Positions 33,652-51,377 of a stretch of DNA of 64,000 nt are shown in pieces. The stretch lies in assembly GCF_000224145.3 (NCBI RefSeq), contig NC_020178.2, positions 578,986 to 642,985 on the forward strand, read 5' to 3'. Position numbers and translations under genes: made by a program. The DNA comes from Ciona intestinalis (lineage: Eukaryota; Chordata; Ascidiacea; Phlebobranchia; Cionidae). Position 1 is the stretch's first letter; every line of letters starts with the position of its first letter. The notes beneath the pieces are model-generated. The model worked only from the letters and a program-made list of their open reading frames with translations, was not told the DNA's origin and ran no database searches.

Positions 33652-34406
33652 TAGAGGTCGACCGATATATCGGTTCACCGATATTATCGGCCGATATTTA
33701 CGTTCCACCGATAATCGGTATCGGTAAAAAAGCGCCGATATTTCACCGATATATTAATAGTTCGTGCGAAGCGACGTGCGTCCTACTTGACCTTTACGTG
33801 TGTTCGTAGTTTAACGTCCCAAGCCTCGTACTTTAGCCTTCACGTGCGTGCTAGTTTAACGNNNNNNNNNNNNNNNNNNNNNNNNNNNNNNNNNNNNNNN
33901 NNNNNNNNNNNTTTGACCTTTACGTGCGTCGTAGTTTGACCTTTACGTGCGTCGTAGTTTGACCTTTACGTGCGTCGTAGTTTGACCTTTACGTGCGTCG
34001 TAGTTTGACCTTTACGTGCGTTGGAGTTTGACCTTTACGTGCGTCGTAGTTTTGACCTTTACGTGCGTCGTAGTTTGACCTTTACGTGCGTCGTAGTTTA
34101 ACGTCCACGTGTGTCATAGTTTAACGTCCACGTGCGTTGTAGTTTAGCGTTCATGTGCATCCTAGTTTCGTACAAAAGCAACACCTTCCTAAGAACATGC
34201 ATGTTTCCTAAAAACATGTAGACCAACCAATTTTTCTCTATAACTTGCAATATCTTGAATACAGGCATTACTTTTGATTAAAACTGATCATTTCATATGT
34301 TTCGCTATAGTGACAAATATCGGTAAAATATCGGTATCGGTATCGGTAAAAGCTAAAAATATCGGTATCGGTATCGGTGGAAAAAAGTGATATCGGTCGG
34401 TCTCTA
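33652..34406. mobile_element. hAT-like MITE with 8-bp target duplication and internal minisatellite
   Basis: Ends are TAGAGGTCGACCGATAT and, in reverse, TAGAGACCGACCGATAT. Flanks are the perfect 8-bp repeat GTTTAAAA (33644-33651 and 34407-34414). The subterminal regions are rich in 'atatcggtatcggt' repeats. The interior is a minisatellite broken by a 50-base N run. No transposase frame. Confidence 0.92.
33775..34165. repeat. 23-bp minisatellite inside the hAT-like element
   Basis: Unit 'tttgacctttacgtgcgtcg' plus 'tag' repeated at least nine times after the gap, with diverged units ('taacgtccacgtgcgt') at both edges. N run at 33862-33911. Confidence 0.95.
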
Positions 34407-35157
34407 GTTTAAAATAAAATGAATGAAAACTTATTTATGCTCACATGCCGGAGCAATGATAGTCGTTATAACACGGGTGTTCTGTTTCATACACATCGTG
34501 CCTGCTTACCAGTTACCACCTATAACTTTGTGGCAGTATATCTAATACGTAATTCTGCACACACACCCTTACGGAAAATATAATAACTGCTGAAACTATT
34601 TTTTGATACTAAAAAAGCCGAGTAAATAAACCTCAAAGAAAACAACAAGAAAAAAGAATACCATTTCGCTTACACGCTTTGAGCAAAATTGCCAAAGAAA
34701 TTTCCTAAATGCACTGCGTCAAACTATAGGCATTAGTTTAGGACAAAGAGTCGTAAATAGCTTTAGTTATCCAAGCAAACATTGGACAAAGTCTTACCAA
34801 CTCCACCCTTTATTATTTATTTATCGATTTATTTTCGTTTCGCTTGACCGACTCCTACTAGTTATTTTTAGGCTCTAACATAGATATGTTATATTTTTTG
34901 CACAAGTGTAATAAAACTGGGGACATTTATAATATTACGTTTTAAAATGATAAGCTATATTGTTTTATTTTCAACTGGTATAATATTGGATATAAATATT
35001 ATGAATTATTAAAATAATGAATAATATTTCTATTTTTTTATTTCTATGGGTTATTGCTGGGGAATACCCTAGCGTGTTTTAAAAATTTCCCAATCTTTAA
35101 TTTTGTTAAATTGGGTCTATTTCTTTCATTGCTTGTATTATATGGTTATAATTAAAC

Positions 35158-36424
35158 ATGGCAGTTGAGCAGGTATGTATTGCTACTTCTTATGCTGAAA
35201 AATGTACCTGCGTATATGCTCACATTTATTAATATAGGCTGTAATGTGGTGAATGAATAAAACACAATTTTTCATATTATTATATCTGTTATTTATTTCA
35301 GGACCCCAAAGTACAGATTGAGCAATCAATTGAAGCTGGAACAAAGTTCTGCAACATTTTCTACGAACATTTCGACAAAACAAGACATGTAAATGCAGTT
35401 CGTAATGTATTAAAGATAATGAATTTTATTTAAACACATCACTGTGCACCATGTGTTTAAAGGTGATTGAACTCTGGCTTAAATCTCAGAACCCATGGCA
35501 TGTCATGTTGTAGAAGCCACATAGATATATTTTCGTTTTAAATTTAGGCCACAGTTAACCCAGCTCAGTTCCCCAACCCCCATGATGCTACAATAAAATT
35601 ACTACATAGTCGTTTTGGGGGGTAGGCCATTATTTTTTTATGTGTATAAAATAACACATTGTTTTCAGAGAATTGGTAAAATGTACCACGATACGGCACA
35701 GCTCGTTTGGGAGGGAAATGGAGTAGTTGGAAAAGCCAACATTGAAAAATATTTGCAAGTATGCCTGCTTTGCTACACACAAACCATTTAGTTTTTTTAT
35801 GATTTAAACGCAAATTGTACATTTATTCAGATTCGCTGAAATCAATAATTCTTCTGTTGTTACTGTTTTGTTATATTTCTAATAAGAAATTGTTAAACAT
35901 ACATTACATTAGTCATTATACTATTCAGCATGGGTAAGTGAACAAATGCAACTTATTTATCCTTGCATGGCGGGGCAACAATAGATGTTATAAGAGACCA
36001 CTGGGTTGGAGCAATTGTGGTTAAACGCCCACAATGGTAGCAGCAACGAGCCTTGAATTTGTAAACTTACAAAATGCAATATATTCACACAATTTTCCAA
36101 CAAGAAATTCTTATTATTACTAACTGACACTTAACTAAGTACCCTTAACACCACTGTAATATTTACTCATTTTTGTCTTTGTAATTTCTTTTCCAGGACC
36201 TTCCTGGTTGTTTTCACCGACTCGATTGGTTCGATTGTCAACCAATTCTGTCACAGTTCACTAGCGGGAAAGAGACCATTGTCGTGGCAACGGGCGGGAC
36301 CGTGAAATATGACTCACATCCCATGAGAGGATTTATGCAAAACTTTATGCTCACAAATGTTGACGGAACCTGGAAAATTATTACGGACTCTTTCAGATTG
36401 CAGAAAACGTTTGTGCAATCTTAG
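35158..36424 (+). CDS. NXT1: NTF2-related export protein (p15/NXT1-NXT2-like)
   Basis: Small NTF2-fold partner of NXF1/TAP in mRNA export at the nuclear pore. Four exons: 35158-35172, 35302-35388, 35669-35758 and 36197-36424, giving 139 residues, the usual NXT length. Seen: an N-terminal helix EAGTKFCNIFYEHFDKTR, then IGKMYHDTAQLVWEGNGVVG, VDCQPI-like 'FDCQPILSQF', a central strand IVVATGGTVKYD, and the C-terminal WKIITDSFRLQ that ends the NTF2 fold. The ATG is followed at once by a donor, a common NXT layout. The vertebrate paralogues NXT1 and NXT2 cannot be separated; NTF2 itself is less likely because of the residues around DCQP and the WKI-SD-FR ending. Poly(A) signals follow. Confidence 0.9.
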
Positions 36425-36596
36425 ACCGGCTTGATTTGCTTTAAAAAAAAGGCAATTTTTAAAGTAAATACAAGAGAAAATGTGAAACTCTAAAATCTCT
36501 CCATAACTTTTCTTTTATACTGCATAACTTGGCTGTGCAAGCTTGAACATTTAGGCCTGCTGGCTTTGCAAAAAGAAAAACCTTGAGGGTATTACA

Positions 36597-36831
36597 AATA
36601 AAAATGTTATACTTTGGACAGCATTTGTTCAGTAATGTGAAACCTATAAAAACACCAACTTACTCCTGCCTATTGCAAAAAAATAGACACTTTCTTATGG
36701 AACTTGCACAAAGGTAGTTCAATAGTAAATTACTAGAAAAAATGTAAAAGTTTGACTACTGTCTGCCCAGTTATGAAGAAAATGGACTTTTTAATTTTTG
36801 CTACTTTTTATGTGGCTACTTTGTTAATAAA
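36597..36831 (+). terminator. Candidate poly(A) signals of the NXT gene
   Basis: AATAAA at 36597-36602 and at 36826-36831, about 175 and 400 bp past the stop codon, within otherwise unique 3' sequence. Which is used is not visible. Confidence 0.55.
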
Positions 36832-36889
36832 GCGAATACAAAATTAAAGAGTTATATTCATTTTTGAAGCAGTGGTGACATAGTGGGTT

Positions 36890-37050
36890 TTAGCACCTAG
36901 GTTTTACACCTTAAAATAGGTTTTACCATGCTGTTAAGTGACTACAAACAAGCATTGCAAAACCATACAGTATTCACCACATTAATCAATGAGGTTCCCC
37001 ATGTTTAACAACTATGAGTGTAACTTTTAACAATGTCATCCCAGATTTTG
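36890..37050. repeat. Family C unit
   Basis: Reverse orientation: 'taccatgctgttaagtg', 'accacattaatcaatgaggt' and 'aacaatgtcatcccagattt'. Confidence 0.85.
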
Positions 37051-37357
37051 TAAGAAGTTTAAAAAACAAATACACCTATGTCACTAACTAATACAGAAAG
37101 AGTGAGTTGAAAGATGGTGAAGAAAAAGTTTTATAGGAAAAATGTAGGCCTGATGGTTTAACCTATTTGTTTAAAAAATTCAGCGTTGAATTAAAGGCTA
37201 GCTTAAAATTAGAAGACAAATGCTATATATACAAAGCTTGATATAACAGAATATACTTAGACACACAAACCATTAGTCTTAGTGCCTGTATGTTAATACT
37301 GTTCAATGTTTTGCACTATATAGTGCATTTTTTCCCAGGGTACTAATATATAGGTGT

Positions 37358-40300
37358 CTAAACTGCTCCAAGTACCCTTGCATGCCACCAGGAGCACGGC
37401 ATGTAGACAACGCACTGCTGGTATCTACAGTTGCGATAGAAGTATGGGTAGTTTGGGGTTTGAAGAGGGACACATACTCTGTAAATAAAAAAAAATGAAA
37501 TTAAAGTTTAATGAGATGGTATAGCTCGACAGTGAGCATGGGGTGTATGAATATACTATGTGTGTTTGGTGTATAAGAAAATACCCATGTTATAAATCGA
37601 CAGTGAGCATGAGGTGTATAAATACCATGGGTGTCACAGGTATAGGACTCCAAAATATAACTCGACAGTAAGCATGAGGTAAAAATGTCCCCGAAACAAG
37701 TAAAAATAAAACTAATATATAATAACTTACTGGCTACATTGTAGGTGCGGTCTTGTGCAATGGTTACAACATGGCAGGTCATAGTCAGTCTGTGTCTGCC
37801 CTATATAAGAACCGTCTTGGCCTGGTGCCTCTGGTTCATTTTCTTCACTTGGCTCGTTTTCGTCACTCGGATCGTTTTCGTCACTTGGCGGTTCTTCTGT
37901 AGGAGTGTATTCATTGTCCTCAGAAATTCCCTAACAAATTAATAATGTTAGTAGGTTTGTGAAACGAGCAGTAGGTGAATGAATCAATAAATGAAGTTAT
38001 TTATTTTGTCTCTCAAGTGACAGTAACGCAGATCGGAAAAGTTTACAAAGACGGGAAGCAACGACAAAACGGCAGTTGTTATAACCTACATATGGATAAA
38101 ACAGAAGTAAAAAACTTATCGATAAAGGGACATTACAAGCTAGGTGTATGAAACCATGCAGTCGTGTTTATATAGTTACCACGTGTATTTGTGACTTGCC
38201 CAAGGTCTAATTCACAATCATAGCAGCTTTGAGCATCGAACCCAAAGTTACTTCCAACCATCTAAACACAAAACTCACCCTTTTTTCAACGTCGTAATCG
38301 GGATGATCATCTTTATAATCATCTCCAATACTTAATGTTCCCATCAAATCATCATCGTCCATTTCTGGGATCATGAAGTCAGCATCTGTCATTGGTCGCA
38401 TGCCAAATATAGGCTTGCCGTTGCACGTGAATTGGATGCTAGGCGGTATTTCGAAATCGGAATTAATCTTGCCGTCGGCGATCCATATTTTATCGTCCAT
38501 AACTACGTCCAGTTCCTGAAAAATGCAAATATGTATTTGAATGGTAGGCGCTAGAGTTGGCGAATTGTATGCGTTAGGTTAGAATACAGAGAGGCCCTAC
38601 TATGGAATAAACTGGGGCGTCGACTCAGGAGACCTAGGATTCGGGGCAAAGTTGGCCAATTACCGGTACCTTTAGTTTCGGGTTTTATTAACAGCCACGC
38701 TTTTTAACTGATGTTCTTTCCTGTTCGTCTTATTATTAGCGTAAAACGACAGTCGTTATAACACGCTAAAGCTGCAAAATTCACAAAACCAGTTTCAACT
38801 GACCCGATCCTGTTCCATAAATTTTTCAAGCAGTTCTTTTCTTGGTAGAAGTGGTGGACCAGCCTTGCCGTATTTAAAATCATCTCGTACAAGACAAATC
38901 TCCTTCTTATCCGGTGCAATTAGTTTAATACCTGTTTTGCCCTCCTAAAATGCATTTTGAACTAATAAATGTAAAATGTAAAACGACATGTAAACGTGAA
39001 ACGACATGTAGCTTATTTGTGGAGCAACGACAGTCGGTATAATAGTGTTACACTGCTTACGAATTATCACGTGTTAACTTTGTGTGCGGTCGTTTTGGAG
39101 TTACGATTCTTACAAAATACTAAGTTACACGTCGGACGTTATAACACGAAAAAATTAAAGGCATCGTTGTTAAAATAGTTTTTATGGATTGTCTACACTA
39201 ATCTAAATAATATACAGTAGGGTGGGGGAAGATGGGACACCTTTTGACTCTATTTTCTCATCCCATTTAATAGTAAACAAAAACATTCAAAGATTTATAA
39301 AACTATATTCCCACGACTCTTATAGACCGTTGTTAATTGTTTAAAATACAATCAGGAAATTTGGATATTATGTGCTAAAGGTGTCCCATCTTCCCCCACC
39401 CTACTATACATAAAAAAANNNNNNNNNNNNNNNNNNNNNNNNNNNNNNNNNNNNNNNNNNNNNNNNNNTTTTTTAAATGTTCTTTGTTTACTACCAAATG
39501 GGACGAGAAAATAGAATGAAAATGTGTCCCGTCTTCCCCACCCTACTATAATTGATTACAGACTTACCAATCCGTCCATGGTAGCTTCTGTGTTCTTAGT
39601 GATAAACTTTTCCGACTGGTCTGTTGTGTTGAATTCCAGTTCCCCTCTTTCTAAATTTCCATTCATTTGGTAGGTGGTGCCACACCACATACCACTTTTA
39701 TGCTGCGGAACGAAAAGATGCCGCATGTGCCCGCGGTACACCATGTACGCAGTGATTGCTCCGCATACTAAAAGAGCGATCAAGCATGTCAAAGTGACAA
39801 CAGAAAAACGTTGGGCCAGAGTTGGCTGTCTTCGTTTCAGCAAGACCTGGAATAAATTTCGATTTGTAAGAAAATGAATGTAACTTATTTATCCTCGCGT
39901 GGAGGAGCGAAAACGAGAGCGAATACTACATCATTGAAACAGCGAAGATAAGGGAATCAACAGCAAAACGACGGTTTTTTAAACAGTATATAGTGGGGTG
40001 GGGGAAGATGGGACATTTTTATCATATAATAACCGAGTATCCTGATCGTGTTTTAAACAATCAACAACGGCCTATGGGAGTTGTGAGTATACGGTTTTAT
40101 AACTCTTTAAAGGTTCTTTGTTTACTATCAAATTGGACGAGAATATAGAATGAAAATGTGTCCCATCTTCCCCCACCTTACTACATGTATGGGTAAAAAC
40201 AATAGGAAAAACTGCTAGTTAAAAGCAGTTGTTATAACATGGGCGTTCTGTTTCATACACCTCGTCTTTTACATAACATATCTTTTGCTGGGAAACAAAT

Positions 40301-40411
40301 GTTGCTATAAAACATTTTTCCTGAACTTATACTTACTGGTTTAGTTGCCACCAATGCCTCTGTCGACCCATCGTCTTTTACAAGCAAGTCTATCTTATTC
40401 CCCGCTGTCAT
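37358..40411 (-). CDS. Chondromodulin/tenomodulin-like BRICHOS type II membrane protein
   Basis: Six exons in phase: 40337-40411, 39568-39846, 38804-38944, 38279-38515, 37731-37930 and 37358-37478, 350 residues. Seen: short cytoplasmic N terminus, one membrane segment (VVTLTCLIALLVCGAITAYM, about 39-58), the linker to a BRICHOS domain (about 110-220) with the two conserved cysteines in KEICLV and FTCNGK, then a site ending DVEKR that could be proprotein-processed, an acidic repeat stretch, and a Cys-rich C-terminal module ending MPCSWWHARVLGAV. That ending matches the chondromodulin-1/tenomodulin family (CNMD/TNMD), which affects vessels and cartilage or tendon in vertebrates. Role here unknown. 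The acidic insert is unusual. Introns contain several family B copies and one gap. Confidence 0.87.
37515..37685. repeat. Family D minisatellite, about 2.4 units
   Basis: 'gagcatggggtgtatgaata', 'gagcatgaggtgtataaata' and 'agcatgaggt' about 70 bp apart, in the last intron of the BRICHOS gene. Confidence 0.85.
39217..39408. mobile_element. Family B MITE copy, complete
   Basis: 'agtagggtgggggaagatgg' at the left and 'catcttcccccaccctact' at the right form an almost perfect inverted pair. A gap follows within 11 bp. Confidence 0.92.
39419..39468. other. Assembly gap (50 N) between two family B copies
   Basis: N run bounded on the left by a complete family B element and on the right by the second half of another (39469-39553). 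Assembly probably failed because of near-identical MITEs. Confidence 0.95.
39991..40184. mobile_element. Family B MITE copy
   Basis: 'tagtggggtgggggaagatg' at the left and 'cttcccccaccttacta' at the right, first intron of the BRICHOS gene. Confidence 0.9.
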
Positions 40412-42096
40412 GACGCTAGATCTGTGAAGTCTTGTATTGTCAAATCAGTTGTGACCTAACTTTTGTCAGGAGAAAGGCAACTGGTATTAAGTAAATACGT
40501 ATTTTGTTTGCTTGAACTTTAGAACCAAATAGAGAACTAAGTTAAATTGTTTTAACTCGAAGACTGTTTTAACGACTGTTGTTCAGCTTCTAAAGATAAA
40601 ACGACTGTTTGTTTTGCTGCTAATTCCCTTCTCTACACTGTTTTAATTAGTTGAATCTTCGCTACTGTACTCAAAGAGATGAATAAAAGTCATGTTTATG
40701 CAGAAACGATAAAATGTAATATTGTAGATAACTTGACATAGACCTAAATCAATTTTAATAAACGAAATTCGTATTTCTCTAGCCATCAGTTTAAAAAGCA
40801 GAACAATTCTGTTTGGCTTCAGTCTTGTCCTGTGCAAAGAAACGGCGCCCAGCGCAAGGAAAACGCTCCTTTTGTGCTTTTGTGGTAATTCTATACGCTT
40901 GACTAGCAGCGCACATATCCGCCAGACCAGACGATGAAAGCCACAATCTTGACAAAGCAAATACATTCACGTTCACTAACCTGAAACTGGTGCATATATA
41001 AAGTAGGGCGAATCCCAAATAGGCCTACACACGGAAGTATAATTTCTTATCTCATTCGCATGTCTTGTTATTATCGGTGTACGAATAGTCCTGACTAAAC
41101 TGAACCGACAATTCCATTTTTTCGGTTCGAAACGGTATCGTTTTCGATTTATGGTTATTTATAAGTTACCGTTTTGAATGCTAACTTGGAATTGTAGATT
41201 TAGCCAATTTAGGACAACCTCTACCAATAATAACATTTGATTTCAGTTCTCCTTTAACCAGAAATTGGAAACGTTGTTTACCGATGTAAAACGACGTATA
41301 AGCGATCAATTGCTTTAGTATTGATCAATTTAAATTAAATATTTCAGGTTACTGCTAATTTTGACCTTTGTGGATCTGTTTGTAGCATATTAGATTTATA
41401 AACTGATATTTTTCAATATAGGCATTATACATTTTCATTGATTAATCAAAATTAACACTGATTTTAAACTGTCCCGTCTTACCCTGCGTGTTTTAGAATT
41501 TGTAAAATTACACTTGTTGTGTGAATCTTAAATTAATATAATAAAGAAATACTATAGTACCAATTCGTGATATCACCCGAAAATCGACATGAATTTTGAT
41601 TTTGGAAATATTTACCAATTCGTGTAAAGGTGTCCCATCTCCCCCCACTGTACTATGTATTGCTGCTAATTAGTGAAGTTTAACAATAATTGCTTTTTCT
41701 CATTACATATGCCACACATTCAAAAACTTTGTAAATAAATTTATCCCCCCTAAAAACTTCTGTATTTGCCCCCACTAAAGTACAAGAAACAACATCAGTA
41801 TTATTATAATATTAAATTAAAACGCTAAAGTGGTGATAGAATTTGTGTGGATCCCCCCTAAAAACTTGGATTTTAAAGAGTACGTGAAACAAGGGCATTG
41901 AAATAGTGGCTTCATTTATTTCCAAGTACAAATACGATACAGAATACATTCACATTGCGTTTAGGTCTTGATTACCATTATATAAATAAGGTGTAATCCA
42001 GTTGCTATACCATGGTGTGTACTTTTATCAATTGCGAAAAGTTTAGTTAAGAAAGTCTACACTCAAAAGGCAATAGTTCAGATAACACTGATCAAT
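40412..42096. other. Intergenic region, nothing recognised
   Basis: Mostly unique AT-rich DNA between the BRICHOS gene start and the SURF4 3' end. A family B right end ('catctccccccactgtacta') lies at about 41633-41655. Open frames on the minus strand near 40650-41020 lack splice or homology support. Confidence 0.55.
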
Positions 42097-48811
<6,715 letters not shown>

Positions 48812-49635
48812 ATTCAAAATAAAATTCCAAGTCGTTAAGAAATTCTACCTTTGCAGAATTCTAGCCGGTCACCCTAGCCCTATTTTCCACAACGCAGCGT
48901 CGCTTGAGATGTACAAATACACTAAATACCGTCTGCAATGTCGTAAAGAACGTTATTTCGCGCGTAAATCAAACTAAACAGAAAAACCTACACTTCTAAT
49001 CTGCAGCAAGCTATTACCGGTAATGCTGACGTCATCAAGCGTACCTCAAAATCTCCCACAATGCAACACTTCGCCACGTACGTTCGACGTCACCTAATTA
49101 ATAAATACGGGAACGATTTTAAAAAGTTTTAACATGTTATTTAGTTATTTAAACTGTTGTTTTATTAAATAAATGTATAAATTGTACCCTGAAAGAATTC
49201 TCACGCGTCTGGTATACCCGTACTCTATACATTTCGTGCCCAAAAAATGCAGACATCTAGTTTTCTATACACACTGCAGTACTGCACATATAGATAAAAC
49301 TTTTGTAGTTATCCAATAAATATTAGCAGATTGTGTTCTCATGCTCCTGGTATACCTGATTATATATATTCTGGTATATCTGATTATATACACCTTGTGC
49401 TCAAATCTAAAGTCAGACAGATACTTGATTCTCTCTCAACATACATGCAAACATATTTTGTTTTGTGGTCAATCAGCTATTAAAAGCACCTGATTACCAC
49501 ACAGACATAACCTTTTTGATGAAAACACAGACTACATTAAATGATCCCAAAATTGTATTCTCGAATAAACATAAATTCTTGATTAAGTGCATATGATGAT
49601 AAATACAAATCAATATACGGAAAAACTGATTAAAT
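48812..49635. other. SURF4 5' region and serpin 3' spacer
   Basis: 48812-49100 is less AT-rich and CpG-containing and probably includes the SURF4 promoter. 49100-49635 is AT-rich spacer that includes 3' sequence of the first serpin, part of which is repeated at 52846-52892. No further gene seen. Confidence 0.6.
49027..49034. promoter_or_regulatory. CRE-type palindrome TGACGTCA upstream of SURF4
   Basis: Perfect ATF/CREB palindrome about 215 bp upstream of the SURF4 ATG, with a second GACGTCAC at 49088-49095. ATF6-type factors bind related elements at secretory genes, so stress regulation is possible but inferred from motif only. Confidence 0.4.
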
Positions 49636-50769
49636 CTATGGTCCAGAAAACCTTCCCAAAAAGAGAATAGTTTTTGTTTGATTGTGTCGTATAAGAAACA
49701 AGAATGGGTGATCACAATTCACCATGACAGGAGGGGCAGGCATGGATCTTAACATCATAACAACTGCTGTAGCAGCAGCAGCTTCAGAGCCTTCTTCATT
49801 TACTTCTATAAAAGCTTTGTGGACAACTTTTGAAATGACCAAATCCCTTGATCCAGAAATTGCTTCAAAATTTGCTGCCCTTTCATCAAAAGCATCCATC
49901 ATTCCCATTTTTTTCAGAACCCCACCAAGATCAAAGTCTTGTTCAAATTTCATTCGTGGCAAAGAGAGCATTAATGTCTCTTCCCACAGTCCAGCCAGCA
50001 AGCCATGTAGTTTCTCAGTTGTCAAAGCATTTTCAATCTTGTTCAGAGCAAATCTTTCTGTTGGTAGAAAAACAACCATTGACAATTTGTTTCCAATGTA
50101 AGGTATTTCAACCACTTGCAGACCAAGACTCTGATCAAAGTTGAATCGAAATTTTCTTTTCATGAACATCATGTTAACTTTTTCAACTTTATTTTCTCGG
50201 ATATGAAAATCCTTCATAGTTGTCTGTTGCTCCTTAAACTTGTGCAACCAACTTCCTTTGAAATAAACTGCATTTGCCAAGACCAAACGCACCAGGCTGT
50301 CAATGGAACCACTTGGCAACAAGTCCTTGATTTTGCCGCTGGTTTCTTTTTCAGCCCAAGCATTGATAGCTTCCCTGGAAGCGTCAGGGTTTCCCTTGAA
50401 ATCCAAAGCTTGAATCTCTGTTTCGTAAAATTCCTTGCACTTTGATAAGAAGTCTTTCTCCAACTTGTAGATGGCTTCCGGGAACAATTTATTCGCCATT
50501 TCTAAGACAACATCTCCTCTGGAAGACCTCAAGTGATGCAGTATTTGGAGGAAGCCAGAGTTGATGTCACTTTCATTAAGATCTTTCAACCCGAGAACAT
50601 CCAGCATTTCCTCTCTTGTGTTCTCCTTTGATCCAAGCAGAGTCATCATCAGTGCAGTGGAAATGCTGTACGGGGAAAAGAACAAATTCCCATCTTCTTT
50701 CTGTGACAACTCCTTGTACAGCCCAAGAGCAAAGTCAGTCTTAGCTGCGGCTACTTTACAAAATGCCAT
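49636..50769 (-). CDS. Intronless clade-B-like serpin, copy 1 (predicted P1 Arg)
   Basis: Serine-protease inhibitor of the serpin fold, 377 residues in one exon, no signal peptide, so probably cytosolic (ov-serpin-like). Seen: helix A region FALGLYKELSQ, NLFFSPYSISTALMM, NAVYFKGSW (breach/strand 3A), hinge EEGSEAAAATAVV with small residues that allow loop insertion, and the C-terminal DHPFLFLIRHN and ILFLGRF. By hinge counting P1-P1' is Arg-Ser, predicting a trypsin-like target. The start MAFCKVAAAKTDF is shared by all three copies. The gene is nearly identical to copy 3 outside the reactive loop and shares its 3' flank. Confidence 0.96.
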   Translation of the reverse strand: MAFCKVAAAKTDFALGLYKELSQKEDGNLFFSPYSISTALMMTLLGSKENTREEMLDVLGLKDLNESDINSGFLQILHHLRSSRGDVVLEMANKLFPEAIYKLEKDFLSKCKEFYETEIQALDFKGNPDASREAINAWAEKETSGKIKDLLPSGSIDSLVRLVLANAVYFKGSWLHKFKEQQTTMKDFHIRENKVEKVNMMFMKRKFRFNFDQSLGLQVVEIPYIGNKLSMVVFLPTERFALNKIENALTTEKLHGLLAGLWEETLMLSLPRMKFEQDFDLGGVLKKMGMMDAFDERAANFEAISGSRDLVISKVVHKAFIEVNEEGSEAAAATAVVMMLRSMPAPPVMVNCDHPFLFLIRHNQTKTILFLGRFSGP

Positions 50770-51377
50770 TCTTAGACTTCTCTATGAACAGATTACATAT
50801 AATTATCATTAAATTATACTTATAAAATATTCCTCATAACATTTGTACAATAATTGCACCTACATTATTATAGTAGTAACTCCATTAAGATACAACAATT
50901 GCATAAAACATTTAAAAAAGTTTATAATTACACAATTCTAATCAAATATAAACACTTCTATAATACAATGTTAAGTCAATTTCGTGGATAATTAATTTCT
51001 AGTTTAATAACTGAAACTAATTTGGCTATGCTATATATAAATGTATAGTGCATATCATACAAGAATAATAGAGCATTGCCTCACAATATGGCCTAACCTA
51101 TATAGAATAGAAATAGTGCTGAGAATTAAACTGGATTCTATATGGGTGAGGTCGTACAAAAAGGCACGTATTTGGGCCTGGTAGGAACCCCAGAGTTCGA
51201 TTAATACCAAAACTTGTATATGCGTATTACACTCTATATGGGTGAAGTCCTACAGCAAGGCATGCCATGTGATCTGGTATTTAGCCTAGAATTGGCCCAA
51301 TATCCACAAAATTAAATGAATTAAATAAATTTTAAAGCTTGTTTGTACAAATAGTCAGAACTGGTTGGGTATATTAA
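50770..51377. other. Spacer between serpins 1 and 2
   Basis: AT-rich. Family E tail fragments at about 51060-51320 ('tctatatgggtgaggtcgta', 'tctatatgggtgaagtccta'). Promoter of serpin 1 must lie at its left part; no motif identified. Confidence 0.6.

Larger units (their letters stand above)
33543..35157. other. Divergent intergenic region, Munc18 and NXT
   Basis: Shared 5' region of two divergent genes. It contains the hAT-like element 33652-34406 and a family A fragment at 34430-34530. 34560-35150 is AT-rich without a recognisable gene. Confidence 0.65.

Noticed and set aside
40643..41018. Two overlapping minus-strand open frames between the BRICHOS gene and SURF4
   Set aside because: No splice sites, no signal peptide and no recognisable domain; composition not coding-like.
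49724..50445. Long plus-strand open frames opposite the serpins (and at 52315, 53379 and 53824)
   Set aside because: They recur at the same place in each serpin copy because the sense sequence is conserved; antisense shadows.
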